This document shows positions 11,463 to 26,400 of a DNA stretch of 64,000 nt, piece by piece (position 1 is the first letter of the stretch; every line of letters starts with the position of its first letter). The notes beneath the pieces are model-generated. The model was not told the origin of the DNA. It searched no databases and worked only from the letters and a program-made list of their open reading frames with translations. The position numbers and the translations under genes are program-made. Source of the stretch: Rhopalosiphum padi (taxonomy: Eukaryota; Arthropoda; Insecta; Hemiptera; Aphididae); the NCBI RefSeq assembly GCF_020882245.1, contig NC_083598.1:58441858-58505857 (forward strand), read 5' to 3'.

Positions 11463-14400
11463 GTAAGTAAATGTTTCTTCCAAGTATAACTGCGCGACTT
11501 TGCGCTGCCGCTTAATGTCTGACCCGCCACTGTGCTTATTTTTGTCGTTATGGCCCCACAGACGTATTGTCTGCTATATGATGTTTAACATAAGTTACTG
11601 TAACGGCTAATGATGCATTATATATATTTTTGTCTGGTACAATGTAAGAGATTCTAAGATACAAATGTACATTGTAAATGCGTTTTTTAAAGACCGTTGT
11701 GCGCCATATTCTGCATTATTTATAATTATACAGAATGTGTAGTTCACATGAGTTATCCACTTTGCAACCTTTAATAACTATAATTTATTTGCTTAAGTTT
11801 TATTTCACTAAACTGACATTAATTGAAGTCAACTCGCTGTTCCTATTGTTTATGCTATTAAGTAGGTTATTGTATTTTTAAATGTAATACATTGTTTTGT
11901 CATCAGTAAACATAGTGCTAAATCAATTTGTATTAGGTAGGTAATTGTTAGTAAATAATAGGTGTATTGAAAAAAAAAAAATTATTTCCATTACAACATT
12001 AATGTTGTAATTTTGATAGTGTTTATTATTTTCATTTAAACATTAATATTAAAAAATATAAAATCATATGAAATGTCACCAAGATAAAAATAATTGTTAC
12101 TATTTTACTACTATATTTGATTTTATTTACAATAAATAACAAAAAATTTGAATCTGTTTGCAGAGTAATTTATACATATTACTTATTTTTTTAACATAAT
12201 CTATCCTATGTATGTACTATACAAGTTTTAATTCAATTAATATTCTGAACTATAGTTAAGATAATATGACACATAATATGTATGTGACATTATAGATTAT
12301 GTAATTAAGTATTTTATTTAAATACATTTTAAACGTAATTACAATTTTACGTAGTACTACTGTAAAATGTAAATAATACTTCATAGTACATATACGGTTA
12401 ATATATATTGTTTTATTCAAGCATTAAATAATAGTGTTACCATAGATACTTAAATTAAATATTAATTCCATTATTGATTATACTATATTATAACAATAAT
12501 GTTGTTCCTTGTTCATTTTTTGTTGATTAATTTAAAAGTAATGGTTGTAAGTGAAGTGATTAAATGTTGACTATATATTTATCTTATCTAAACTATTGAA
12601 TAATAAATGAAAGATTTGCATAAGCTCCTAATGTATTCATTAGCCTTTGAAATAGAATGTCAGTTAATTTAACATATTAACAATATTAATCATATATGTG
12701 TATAACCAAGTAGGTAAAGAAAATTTTTTTATACTTATTAAAATATTATATACTTCAATTTTCATGAGTATATATTCTTGAATTTTACCAATAGAAATAA
12801 TTTTCCTATACAAGTAATATTTATTTATTTACTTTACAAAAATATATTCATTTTTGGTTAATACATTTGGTTAGCTATGTTTTTCATGTTTAATTAATTT
12901 ATATCTAACCTAAATATTTTATAATGATTATGTAAATCTTGATTTTACTGAATTAATTTTTTCATAGTTAAATGTTTGTGATAAATTATGATAGTCCAAG
13001 CAATCACACTTACGTGCCCTTATCTGCTATTTATTGAGTAATTGAATGTTCTCTATTATAGGTAATTATGAGTATTAGCTCAACAATAAATTGTTCATTT
13101 ATTCCATTTTAAATTATATATTTTTGTATGATTTTTTTTTTATTTACATTTTAAAGTTCACATTTTATTTTTCCTTAAGCTTTAATTTAAGTTAAGTTGT
13201 ATTATTGTATCCAATTAATTTAAAATTAATTATATGAATATTTAAAAACAATATAGTTGGCAATTTAATTTTGTTACTTTGGGTGTGTTTATTAAAATTT
13301 AATTCGTTTGAAAGTACTTAAATTCAAAAATATGTCACGTAACCATGATAACAAATATGAAAACTGTATTATTTATTATTATTGAACTACGATATATAGG
13401 CCGTATTAATTTGTATTGCCTTTATAAGGCTGTTTGTTTTGTTTTGTTTTTTTTTTATTAAATTTTATTTTTTTACTACTTCTTGTTATTATAATTGAAT
13501 AATATAAAATTAATGTTAACTTAATGCCGGTAGAATCTTAATCTAAAATATTATACACCTAAAAACAAGGTAATATTTAGGTACCTAATGATTTCATTAT
13601 ATTATCAAATTAGTGAAAGTAATTAAACATTTTTCACTTGAGTTTAATCTAGAGATATTAAAATTGTGATAAGTTATTTTTCGAAATTATATTTTTTTTA
13701 AATTGTAATGAACATGTTTTTGTGGTTTCATGTTTTTTTCAAAAATATGATTTTGGATTATTATTTAATTAGTGCCAAGTTTTCGGTTGTAATCAAATCT
13801 ACGTAAAAAATTTTTATTCACTTCATCGTTATTACTGAGAATATTCCAGGTAAAAACAGTTTAAGTACCTATTTTTATTTTTTATAGAACTTTATCTTAC
13901 ATTTAACCAATAAGAAATAAATAAATAAAACTGTTAGAATTTTGTTACATTTTTAGTATAATATTTGTGAGGCAAAGCTGATCAACAACAATAATACAAC
14001 TATTTTCAAACTCTTGATTAAAACTGAAGTGAAAAATACCATTATATATACTTAATTATTACATATTTTATTTCAGAAACTTAAAATTTGTTAACACATG
14101 ATTTTTAATTTAGTACAATGTGAACAAATCAATTTAAGGAAATTGAGTTACCATGGTTTTGTGTCATAATACAATAAAGTTCTGTAGCTCTTATTATTAT
14201 GATTCATATACTATTCTCTCCACGGTTGAATGTGTCAATATTAATTTAATTATTTTATTTTATATCTTGTTGATCAACTTCTGGCCTTTTTCTAGTAATA
14301 TAAAAATTAAATATGTATCACGCATCAATAAATAATATAGCCTTGCTTTGTCAAATAATGAATAATATTCTACTTTATTATGTATTTAACTTTATTTTTA

Positions 14401-17400
14401 GATGTTTTATTTTTATAAATATTATATTTGTATATTTACAACATTAGTTTATTTTTATTTTTTGTTATTAAAATAATCTAATTTGTATTTATTTTCAGAT
14501 AAAAATGGAAGTTGAACTGGATCAAGATTTGCTGTATACTGCTCTTCAATTTCATGGGCCAAAATTACAAGAAGCACTAAGAAGTGAATTAGGTGATGTT
14601 GGAGAATTTACTGGACTTTCTAACCTAAGTTTCCCAGCTTATGCAAATGGACATAGTATCTCTAATGATTTAGATAACGAAAAACAGTTGAAACTTCATA
14701 AGTTTATTGCAAATAATTCTAAGGCATTTTTTAGTGTTGATTTGCTGGCTAACAATAAACAAAAACAATGTGAAGACTTTGAAATAAACTCATTTACTGT
14801 AATGCCACCGTATGAAGTGTTCGGATATATCAATAAAGAGATAAAGTTAAAACATTTCTTAAATGAACTCTCTGAAGGTGAAATCATAATTACTTCAATA
14901 TCTTCAAAAAATATCTCTGGATTAATTTTAAAGGTATTATGCACTTATACTGAACCTATAAGGTGTGTTTCTGATATTAATGTCCGTGGTTTTTGTCAAG
15001 CATCTATTCCTGGTCTTAGTATTGGGGACAACTTGTGCTGTGAAGTATTAGAGGTAGTACCTGAAGCTTGTAAATTAGTTTGTGGAATAAAAGGAGTTAA
15101 ATGCCACAAGAAGTATAAAGACTTACTTGGCTTATTTAACATGGACAATTGCCCTCAAACATTTAAATTGTTTCATGCTGGTAAAAATGATGATTCATAT
15201 GACTCAATGTTACAAAACTCTACAGGATTTAAAAATCCATCAAATATTTGTAACCTAGAGTTAATAACAGGTTTATCTGATGATAGATATTCAATTATAC
15301 CTTCTTTGTCAGGGAGCTTCCCAGAAAAAGAAATTGCATTAGAACTTCGTAAAGTTCAGTCTGCTCAATGGGCTATTCAAAGTGTTTCCGATGGAATTAA
15401 ATATTTTAAAGCTGGACAACACTCTGAAGCATTTTTATGCTTAAATAAGGCATTGACTATAGATTCTTTAAATGTTGAAGCTTATGTAGCTAGAGGTGCT
15501 TTATATGCCAATCTAAGTCGTTTTCAAAAAGCAATTGAAGATCTCAAATCTGCCTTAAAAATTAATCCAAAACATGTAAATGGTCGTAAGTATCTTGGTG
15601 AAACTCTAATGGGGTATGCTAGAACTTTAGAGTCACAAAATAAGTTAGAAGAAGCATTACAATATTATGAAGAATGCTTACACGTAATACCTGATCATGA
15701 CGAAGCAAAAGCGTCTATTGAATATCTTAAGTCAACTCTATTAGTTGGAAGAGCAATGCCTATAAATGCACATGACAATTTGTCAAAAAAGAAAATTGAT
15801 ACTGATTTAGAAAAATCAGCAAGTAGTAGTAGCAGTTCTAATCATAGCAATAGCAGTTCAAGTGATAGTTCAAGTTCAGGAAGTTCTTCAGATGAAGAAA
15901 GTAATAGTTCCTCTGATAGTGATTCTGATCACTCATCTTCTTCTGATAGTTCAAGTGATGGTTCATCTGGCAATGATTCACAAAAATTAGAAAAAGAAAG
16001 ATCTTTATCACCATTTAGTAAGCGCTTGGCAATGATGGATGGAAGTAATACAAATGGAGGTGGATTACCTTGTAATCCGTCATTCGTTGCAGCGGAAAAT
16101 TCTCAATCTCAGCAATTGAGTACAGAAAAAGAAAGTGATATTGAAGAAAGAATCCAAAAGTTAATACTCTTAAGTCAATCAAACAAAATTAAGAAAAATA
16201 AGCAAATTGGAATTAATATTCAAAAATTATTACAAGATGCTTATGCCTTGAAAAATGAAGAAAAAAAGACAGATAGAAAAATCAAAAAATCTAAAGATAA
16301 AAAGAAGTCTCATAAACACAAGAAAAAAGATTCTAAAGGTAAGCAGAAAAGTGCTAAGGATCATCAGGAACATCATCATAAAAAAAATAAATCAAAAAAA
16401 CACAAATTCACTGAGCAATCATTTGATAATGAACAGCAAGTTATCCAAAAATCCAGTCTCCCCGATCCAGAGAGTGTTAAATCAAATTTATCAAATTTAA
16501 AAGAAAACATATTCTTTAAAAAGTATGTAAAACAAGATAAACCATCCAATGATCAAAATGTTATTGATAAGGATAATGAACAATCGGATATGTTTAAAGC
16601 AAATGAAATTGTAGAAATGCCAAATACTTACAAATATGATGAAGATCCATCATTGATTCCAACACCTAAGTTTAAAATGCAATTACCTACTACAACTACC
16701 ACTTTTGTTAAGGTCAAGAAAAAGGAGACAACTGATAGTCTACCATACAATTGGGACAACAACCGTTTGCTGTCTACTAATCACGAGTTAATGAGAACAC
16801 AGTCATCCAATAATAATGATACTAATAATGCAGAGCATACATTTCCTACTTTGTATGATACAAACAACAAAGGATATTTTAATCTACCTCCGTCAACTCA
16901 TCCAGTTTCTGAAAATAATATTAATAATCTGGAGTTTCAACAAAAGCAATCTTATCTAAGTCCTAATAACAAGCAAAGATCGCGTAGCCGATCAGTATCT
17001 AAGAGGCGCATTAATTATTCAAGAAGTAGAAGTTCTGGAGGTCGTTCAAGTCAGTCACCATTTAAAAAGAAACCCAAAGAGACATCTAAGTCAAAAACTA
17101 GGAGTCGTTCAGGATCATATCCTCGGCATAGACGTTATTCGTCTTCACGTTCAAATCGTTCTCGTTCATCTTCACGTTCATACTCTCGTTCGCGTTCACG
17201 TTCTCGTTCCATGCATCATCGTAATCGCATGCCATATTACAACAATCGCAACCGTGGTACATACTATAAACCACGTTTTCAAAACCAAAATCATCATAAT
17301 CGCGGTTTCCAGAATCGTGGTTTCCAACATCGTGGAGGATATGCTCACAGACAAAATTATAACAACTATAATAATAACTGGAATAATAGAGGTCAAAGAG

Positions 17401-20400
17401 GTGGTGGAAGGCAACGATTCTTCCATTACAGACCTAGACAATACGATAGAAATCGACACTATGAAAGGCGCAGTTACTCTGGTTCACCAAATCGTCGTAG
17501 CCGTAGCCGTAGTAAGAGTCGTAGTGGATCTAAAAATTCGTCTAAAGAATATAGAAAACGTTATTCTGGTAGTGGTGAAGATCAACAACATATTGCTAAT
17601 AACAAACCCAAAACTCCACCAGAACCAACTACTGAAACCAATAAATGGCAACTTGATAGCAATGATAATGGTAATAGAAATTCACAAGATCACGATGAAG
17701 GATCCATTGAATAAAATACAAAGCTGACAATTTAATGATGTTTGATGGTTTACTTATTTTACACAGACATTCGCATAGACATATTTTTATTTGTTTTAAA
17801 TTATAAATTTTTTTTTTAATATTTTCACTATGAATTAAATAACCACTTATAAAAACCTTATTTCAAACTAAGATTTTTGTAATTGAATACTACAATTTTA
17901 GATTTCTTATTTGCATAATATATAAGTTAATTTTGGGCTTTTATATTAGTTTGCTTTCATATCAACTCATATTATTATAAATTAATAATTTTAATTATAC
18001 ATACATTTTAGTAGACATTTTTAATTTGTATAAGAACATCAGTGTTTAAACTTTAAAATGTATTTTATTAATTCATATAAAAAAGACAGACTGTATTTCA
18101 TATATTTAATAAAAAAGATTAGAGTTTAGTTAAAAAATGTTTTCTCTTATTTGTTCAGAGAACACATTCTGTACCATCCTATATATTATTTATTTTAATT
18201 ATCATTTTAATCAAGTTATTAAAATAAATATAAATATAATTAAAATAATTATTGAAATTAATGAATTACAGTACAAAATTAATAAAATTAATGTTAGTTA
18301 TTATTAGCATTATATCTTTAGTTTTTGTGTTGTTTGTACGGGGTATTTTATCTTTGTATAAAACTATTTTTAATAATATAAAAACTTTTTAAAATAATTA
18401 ATTTTCTGTTTGTACCTTTACTTTATCCACCTTAATAGTTGAAACATAATTGAACATAAATCATTATCAATTGTGTTTTTTTTTTTTATCTAAAGTTACT
18501 GTTTTTTTTGTAAATATTACAATGAATTAAAAAATACAAGTTGAAATATTCATGATTAATTACAATTTACTCGACTTGTATTTCATGAATGGTATTATTT
18601 TTTTGTAAAGATTGTGATATGAATATTTACAAAATGAATAGTGTCATAAATTCATATCTTGTAGGTAATATACTAATATGTATCAAAGTAAATATTTATT
18701 AATGATTATTATGTATATATAGTTCAACTGCTTTTAGTAGCCAATTTTTTTAGAGCTCTGAGATAAACTAAATTGTGTGTGTCCCATGCCATTTATACTT
18801 AGTGCTCAACAACATTATTTTTAAAATTTTGTTTTTATTATAATTATTTATCATTTATTAGTTATAATATTTTTAGTCCAACAAACCCACTAAGATTAAC
18901 AGATAATTCAAATTTAGCATTCAAGGGGTGTAGTCTCTGCTATCATGGTAGCTATGCCACTAGTATTGCTAATATTTTACCTTTATCGTTAAACTATACT
19001 ATAACTAATACTGTAATTCGGTACATTACTTACGAGAAAAAAATTACTATGTTTTATATTTTTATAAAGAATTTTTTATAAGTGGTACTTGAAGTACTTC
19101 TCTATGTTGTTACTTATTAGTTATTTGTATTATTACTTATTACTGATAAACCTTCTATGGTTCATAATCTATGAGTACCTATTATTAATTTAATATAGAA
19201 GGCAGAATCTCATGTTTTAAGGAATACGGAGTATTATTTAAATGGGTTGCACTGAAACATTAAATAAAATTAATAATAATTAAAATGAATAAATTAGTTC
19301 TTGTTTGTAAAATGATTTTGTAATATAATTTATTGAAACGCCCTAACCAATTAATGTATGTTTACAGTGACAAATTTGTTTGAACAACTTTTTTAGAGGA
19401 TTGGTAAATTAAATAAAGTTAAAACTGCATTCCATTGTTATTTATATTTCATATGCTTAATAATCAACAGAGGTAAACAATGACTGATTGCATATTATAT
19501 TTATTTGATAATAGGTATTGAGTTAATTGAGGCCTCAATAAGAAAAAAGATTTTCTAGTTGTATTTTTATTTTTATATTAAATATATTTCATAATAAGTA
19601 TTCAATTTAAATAATTTTCTTAGCTTTTGTTGAAGCAAACTTTTGTATCATCTCGTATATATTTCTCATTATAGTAATAGTATTAAATTTCCAGACAGAA
19701 ATTGGGAATATCAAGTGTTATATTATTATTCTTTTTCATATTAAGAATTAAAATATTACAAATTAGTGGCCCCTAACATCTCAAGTCTTATGTCCCCTTC
19801 TCTTTATTAGTGCTTGATTATTGGTACAAAAGTATAAATTGTGTAACCGATTATTGAGGCAATAATAATAACTACTGTACATCGACGATACTGAAACATT
19901 TTAAATTTTAACTGGTCATATAAATTTTCTATTAAAATTATATATTTATAGTATAGTATAGTATTATAGTTTGGTCTTGTGAAGTATTATAATAATAAAT
20001 TATAAACATATTACATTATTGTATTTAACTACCTATATTTTAAAAAAAATTGACCGTGAAAATTAGTGTTACCAGATCGCACACCTCGCGTGTAACATTA
20101 CAACAATTTATGATATAATATTATATACACACTATTACACTAATGTGCAAAGTATGTACTATGTATTATGAAACAAATGGACAACGGTGGAGCGTGTGCG
20201 TTTTGCTCGAGAATTATACCGCGACGGCACGGCGCGATAATAACATAATATGTAGTTATAACTATATTATATGTAATGCGACGGACAAGCAGCAGCTGTT
20301 CGCCCATTTTTAAACGTCAAGGCGGTCCGGTCCCGTCGAGCGGCGGCGGCGACGCGTTCAAAATAAATTACACGTTCCACGTTCGTTTACGTGTCTTAAC

Positions 20401-23400
20401 CAGGTCATGGTTGGAGGTCAAGTTTCGCGCCAATGCATCGCCGGGCGAAAGTGATTCTCCGCGCCGGCACAATAACAGTAATAATAATATGACAACGACA
20501 AAACGCATCACCCAAAGCCCCCACCATTGGCTCCGACCCGCGGTGTTGTCGGCCGTTCCTTCGATATTCCAACATTCAGGCGAATTGCGTTTTTTTTTTT
20601 CGTCAGAACGAAAAAAATCGGCCAAACAAACACTGTCGTGCCGATAGGTGTATTTTCGTGATATCGCGTTACAATCGCGGTTGCCGTACACCGAACGCTC
20701 TCGTCTCGCTCGCGGTTCGGTTATCCGTCCCCCGCCCACCAGCACTGCCGCCGCCGGATATCTCTACGTGGCGCGATTCCGCGCTCGAACTTCGGTCCGC
20801 TGCTGGAACACGACGGCGGTGTCCACTGTATCGCTGCTCTGCGTTGTCGCGTTGCGGCGGTGATTCGAAATCCCATCGCTGGACGAACGACGACAAAAAC
20901 TAATACCATATTAATCATATCGTACAACTGATATTATAACGTTGAAAATAATTCACAACGTGTTATAGAGACCTCGGTGTGATGTGTATAAATTACTAAT
21001 TAGTTATCTCACGACGCGTAATTTTCATTACACGTCAACAACGGTAATAACAATAACAATAATATAGTAATTAATAATATAACAACATAATCACACAGAC
21101 GAGCACGTTGGCGTTAATTGTTATTGTTGTTATTATACGCGCGACCGACTGTGCTGGTTGTGCTCGCGTATGTATGTGCGTCTGTGTGTGTGTGTGTGCG
21201 CGCGCGCGTGTGTTTGTGGGTGTGTGCGCGCGTGTAACAGTCGACGCACCGCCATGGTCAATAACTAATAAGTGCTTAAAACTGTGCTAAACGATATCAT
21301 GCTGCAGTTCGACACGAAGATCGCTATATGTATATAGTCGGCTGCCGGCGCGTAGGTACGACTGCACTGTTGTAGACGTCGTAGTGTGATGATATTTACG
21401 GAATAAATTGTCGTCGTGCCGTTGTAATTATTAATTGTTTGTCGTATTACTATTTATTTTTATTTTTTTTTTCATTATAGAAACATAACAATACAATAGT
21501 TTACCGGTTTTCCGGCGGTCCTTCCGTTTTTAACGCGTATTATATAATAATAATTACAAAACCTCGTCGTACGTAGATACATTTCCGGTTAAAATAACGG
21601 CGATTCGAAGTTACGCGCGATGTGCTAAAAAAATAAAATCAAATTTCGTCGTCGCGATACCGTGAATCGGCGTATCGCACGTGCCCATATATATCGGTAT
21701 TATATTTAATGTCGACCGGTGCTCTGGAACTCAAATATTTCAGTTTTGGTACAGCTGGTAAAAAAGTGTTGAGCAAGTACGATTTTGCACATGATATTAT
21801 GATATACCTATAGTTTACTTGATACCATATTTTTAATATTTATAACATTGATAAATTATTATTATAATATATATATATATGCATATGTATATGAATTTAT
21901 AAATAAACATTAAAAAAAAAAATGACTGTTTCGTGACGGCATTTATTGGAAAGGGCGTGATTGATATATTAGTATTACACAACAATATAATATCATAATA
22001 TATGTGTGCCGTTAAAAATTATGTATTAATGTATTATTATATACACATACTGCAAAGTGCAGACTCGCAACATCCGTCGCAATCGCGTGTTTGGCGATAA
22101 CGATATGTATAATGTTGTAAATTCTATAATAATGTCCTAAATTTCAGCTGTTTTTAACACTTTAATGACCGCTTGATGCGATCCAAATAATATTATACGT
22201 ATCGATATCATTTTCTTTGTACACGTATACTATATAATACTATTTGATCGTCGTCTGTTTTACTTCCACGCCGCCCAGAGTTACGGTTTATAAACCCAAG
22301 GTTTGATGATTGTTATTATAATGGTTTCAGCAATTTTTTTCTGACAATGAGTCATTTTTTTTACCTTGCCATCCATCTAATTATGCAATTTTACAAACGA
22401 TCGACCAATAAATATTTTATCTACCTATATAAAATGCATTATAATATATTATATTATATACAACAGCAGTCAGCAGTCTACTAGTACGGCAGAATGAATT
22501 GAATACAGAATTTAAATTAACTTATTTTACCTTATTATTATTTAGCTTGTACATCAATAGTCGTTACTTGTTACTTCAATATTTATTAAATGTCATCAGC
22601 CATCATCATTGTATAGGTCTGCGATTTTTTTTCGCGTTATTCTCCTGTGTATTGCTATGTAGGTAGTAATATGTATAAATTATAAAACAATAACGATATA
22701 TAGTGATACTTTCCCTAAATATCTCTACTTTGTTCCGTGCGTGGGGTTATAAACTTTTCGATTCCTACACGGCCATTATACACACCTGCACATTAAATTG
22801 TGAATTTTTATTCAGTGGTTCTCATGATATAGGTACATTGAGTGTGGAAAACTTGTTATATAGTTATGTAATTGACCAGTTGACCTTAGAGATTGTAAAT
22901 AAAAGAACAATGATATAGATACAACAGCCAACGGTTATATTATTTAAAATATTCGAGGGATCCTTTATAGTGAAATTATAATTTGGTTTCAACGTGATAA
23001 GGAATTCGAAATGGTACACGCAAAATGATTCACCAAGCATAATCACCCCCATTTTTTACTTAAACAATACATTTTTCAAGTTCTGTATTTTTAAGAATAT
23101 TTAAGGATCATATTTTCTGCGATGACAAACTCTTTTTTCTAAATTCGAATATACTTTTTTACCTAGTATAAATGACGAAGCAGATGATGTTTTTAAAAAT
23201 GTTCAAAATTCGAAAGAATAGTTTTTTTTTAGTTATGAACATGTATGTATATAGTTATAATAATAATCTTTAAAAATGGTTTTACAAAAATATAAAATAT
23301 ATGTAATAATTGATTTAATATAATTGAAATTACAAATTTTCAAATTTTATGTACTAAGTATAGCTATAATGACCCAATGACTATTCCCAAAATCCATTAT

Positions 23401-26400
23401 CATGGACTTAATAATCTTTTTGAACAAAATTTAAGTAATTCAAAAAATCTATTCTTTCGAGTTTAGATTTCGATACATCAACATTTTCTAAAGTTATCTT
23501 TATTAACAACTAGCTATCCCCGTGCACTTCATTACCCGTAAAAAATGCATTCGTGATAAATTTGATTGCTTAATGCCAACATTTAACGTAACGCATGTGG
23601 ATAAATAATATTTTTGGTTTTCTGATTTGATGTAAGTGTATAGATGATATATCCGACGTATCAACTTTACATAGCTGTCCCACCCAGCGTTGTTTTTTTA
23701 TTTCAATTATTTTAATTTCTTTTGGAACAACTCAATTTTAATTGTCTTTTCTTTCTGGACAAAAAACCAATAACTCAAAAGTGTGAACCAAAATCAACGA
23801 AAAAGTTTTGTACTCTTATACTACATCAACTATTCATTAAAATACTAATTTCTAATAATAACTTGGTAACGCGGATGAAAAATAATATCTTTATGTGCGT
23901 ATTTTCCAATTATTAAAAAAATGAATAACTCAATTTTTCATTAACTTATTGAACCAAAAATAGGTTTAAAACTTGCTTCGCGATGTACTCTTTCGTCTCT
24001 TTCATTAAAAAAATAATAATCAAGGTAATCGGATGAGTAGTTTCAGAGAAAACACGTCATGACAAAGATTTCCATTTGAAAAAAAGTCGGTATCGTCGCA
24101 ATACATAAATTATATAAAATGGTCTTAAGGTATACTTAAAAATCTCAAAAAATAAAATTTGAAAAAATTAATTATTAAAAGAAATTATGGAGTGAACCAC
24201 GAGTAATGAGTTAATGTAAAGTTTAGTAACTTATTAATATACAGTTATAATAAAATTATAGTGTTTTCATATCTGTGTGTATAATGTTGATGCAATTCGG
24301 AAAGCAAAATATTTCAAATATTTCAATACAAGTGTTTTATCTATCGTTTTCTAATGTAACCTGAAATGACTGAATAAGGATGAAATAATTAAATAAATAT
24401 ATGACATTATAGACGCAACTGTATGTAAGATCTTGGTAATGTAACGGCTTAAAATGTAATATAGCTATAGCTTGTAAGTCTATAATATACTTATATATAG
24501 TATAAAGGCACTATATAATAAATTATTGTATAATATATATATTTATATATTATAATATATTATTCGGATAGATGTATCTCGAGTCTCGACTCTTTGTATC
24601 TTTATATCTTATGGAGCGGTGTATTATTCCTTGTCCCTGGAATCTTGCCTGTCACTAATATCTTCAATAAACTTAATTATTGTTGTTAATTGTTAATATA
24701 TAACGAGAATAAACTTCTATATTTATAGGTCGACAAATTCATTGTATAATTATAGACCTACATGGCTATATCTTATTATATAAAAATATAAGCTTATATT
24801 TTATGATCCTATTGGAAATTAATGAAAATGATTTATGACGTAGATGATTATAAATAAATAAAATAATTATAATAACCTTTAACATGCGCAAATGATACTA
24901 CACACCATAATGTGTACTAATATACACATTATATACACTTTGTAACCGTAAAAGCGATTAAATACTGTGAGATAACAAAATATTTTTATCGAAATAATTC
25001 GGTTTGAATATATTACCTTTAAAAATATATATAGGAAGTGCTGAAACAATTTAAAATAAATATATAGGGCAACACACCGTTTATAACGAGATTTGTAGTT
25101 ATTATTATTATTTAAAAAAATAATATGTATTAAAACAAACGTGATTTTATTGAGCTGTATACGTGTGGCAAATAGAAACAAAATAACAAAGTCTGACGTG
25201 ATTTTAATACTTGATAATTAATTTTCTTTCATAACAATGTATGTCGTATGTGGTATGTGTAGTTATTATTGTTAAATGATAAGTAAACAATAATTTGTCA
25301 TCATGGTTATCTTTTAATAATTGTCAATATAGTTTTGTATATTTGTCGACGCTTGATAAGATTTATAAATTTAACGATAATTTCGTCAAATTATATGGGA
25401 TAATAGTATTTTTTGTCGTTCAATTAATTTTACCTCTTGGTGGATGTTTTTTTGGTTATTTTTATCGTAGTTGATCTTATCATTTAATACGTACCATGCA
25501 TTATAAATTATTGCTAATCAATTTAATTTATTTGCTACAATACAATATTTATATTATTATGAATCTTGAAACATGTATTTTATTATTTTAACATACATAA
25601 AAATATGAACTAAAATAATGTACATAGTTGATAATATTAAGTACTACAACTACAGAATTACTGTTAGCATATAACATATAGTATATTCCTCGACTGCTAA
25701 AATTTAAAATTGCGTAATTATAATATGAATAAAAAAACGTGTTTAAAATATAACAACTGGTATGTTTACATAGAGTGCATAATATGTCAATATGTAAATA
25801 TTAAAATATGTATATGAATGTAGACTCGTTTCTTTCAATGTTCAATCTGTTTTTCTCATTTGTTATTACCAGATATAAAATATCCGTTAATATTATTTTT
25901 CATACTTTCATAATATGATGTCATATTTTCATATATTCAATTTTTGAGCACAACGAATTACAATTGTTTTAAAAGAAACACTTATTAATAACTTCATTAT
26001 TTAAACTAAGATCACATGTATTATTATTTATTAGGATACAGAAACTGTTGATTATCTATCAATTCATTTTGGGTATTTAATATTTTAATCGTGGTTCACT
26101 AATTATTTAGAAATTTATATTAATTTGAAAATTATAACAATATAAATCAAAAATATATTTATGTACTTTGAAAAGTGTACCAACATTGAGTAATAATTTG
26201 TTTTAAAAATGTGTTCTGATATGTATTAGGTTATGTATAGGTATACAGCAGGTAGTTATATTTTCATTATGAAAGAATTACATGCTCCCCAAGTGAAGGC
26301 CTCTTTAGTCTAATACAAATTACCAATAAATGGTTTTAAAGTTTTATCGAATTTAAATTATTTAAAAAAAGTCAAAAACCAACATTATTTTAAGGTAATA

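Larger units (their letters stand above)
20160..21780 (+). promoter_or_regulatory. CpG-rich block in WIPI2 intron 1, probable alternative promoter
   Basis: About 1.6 kb with strikingly more CpG and GC than its surroundings, containing CGGCGGCGGCG-type runs and a GT/CG microsatellite. No conserved protein is encoded; the overlapping ORFs on both strands are composition artefacts. It lies between TTC14 and WIPI2 exon 2 and resembles the other gene-start blocks in the window. Its right edge contains a candidate in-frame first exon for WIPI2 (listed separately). It could instead drive a non-coding RNA. Confidence 0.5.

Noticed and set aside
17196..17727. Long ORFs in other frames of the TTC14 tail
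   Set aside because: Shadows of the Arg/Ser and Asn/Arg-rich repeats of the real frame.
20276..20927. Several overlapping ORFs on both strands in the CpG-rich block
   Set aside because: Low-complexity Arg/Ser/Pro content with no family motif; composition artefacts of a promoter-like region.
23500..24250. Possible LINE 3' end in WIPI2 intron 1
   Set aside because: Two insect-repeat-like motifs only; no reverse transcriptase frame and no definable ends, so it is kept as a note and not as an element.
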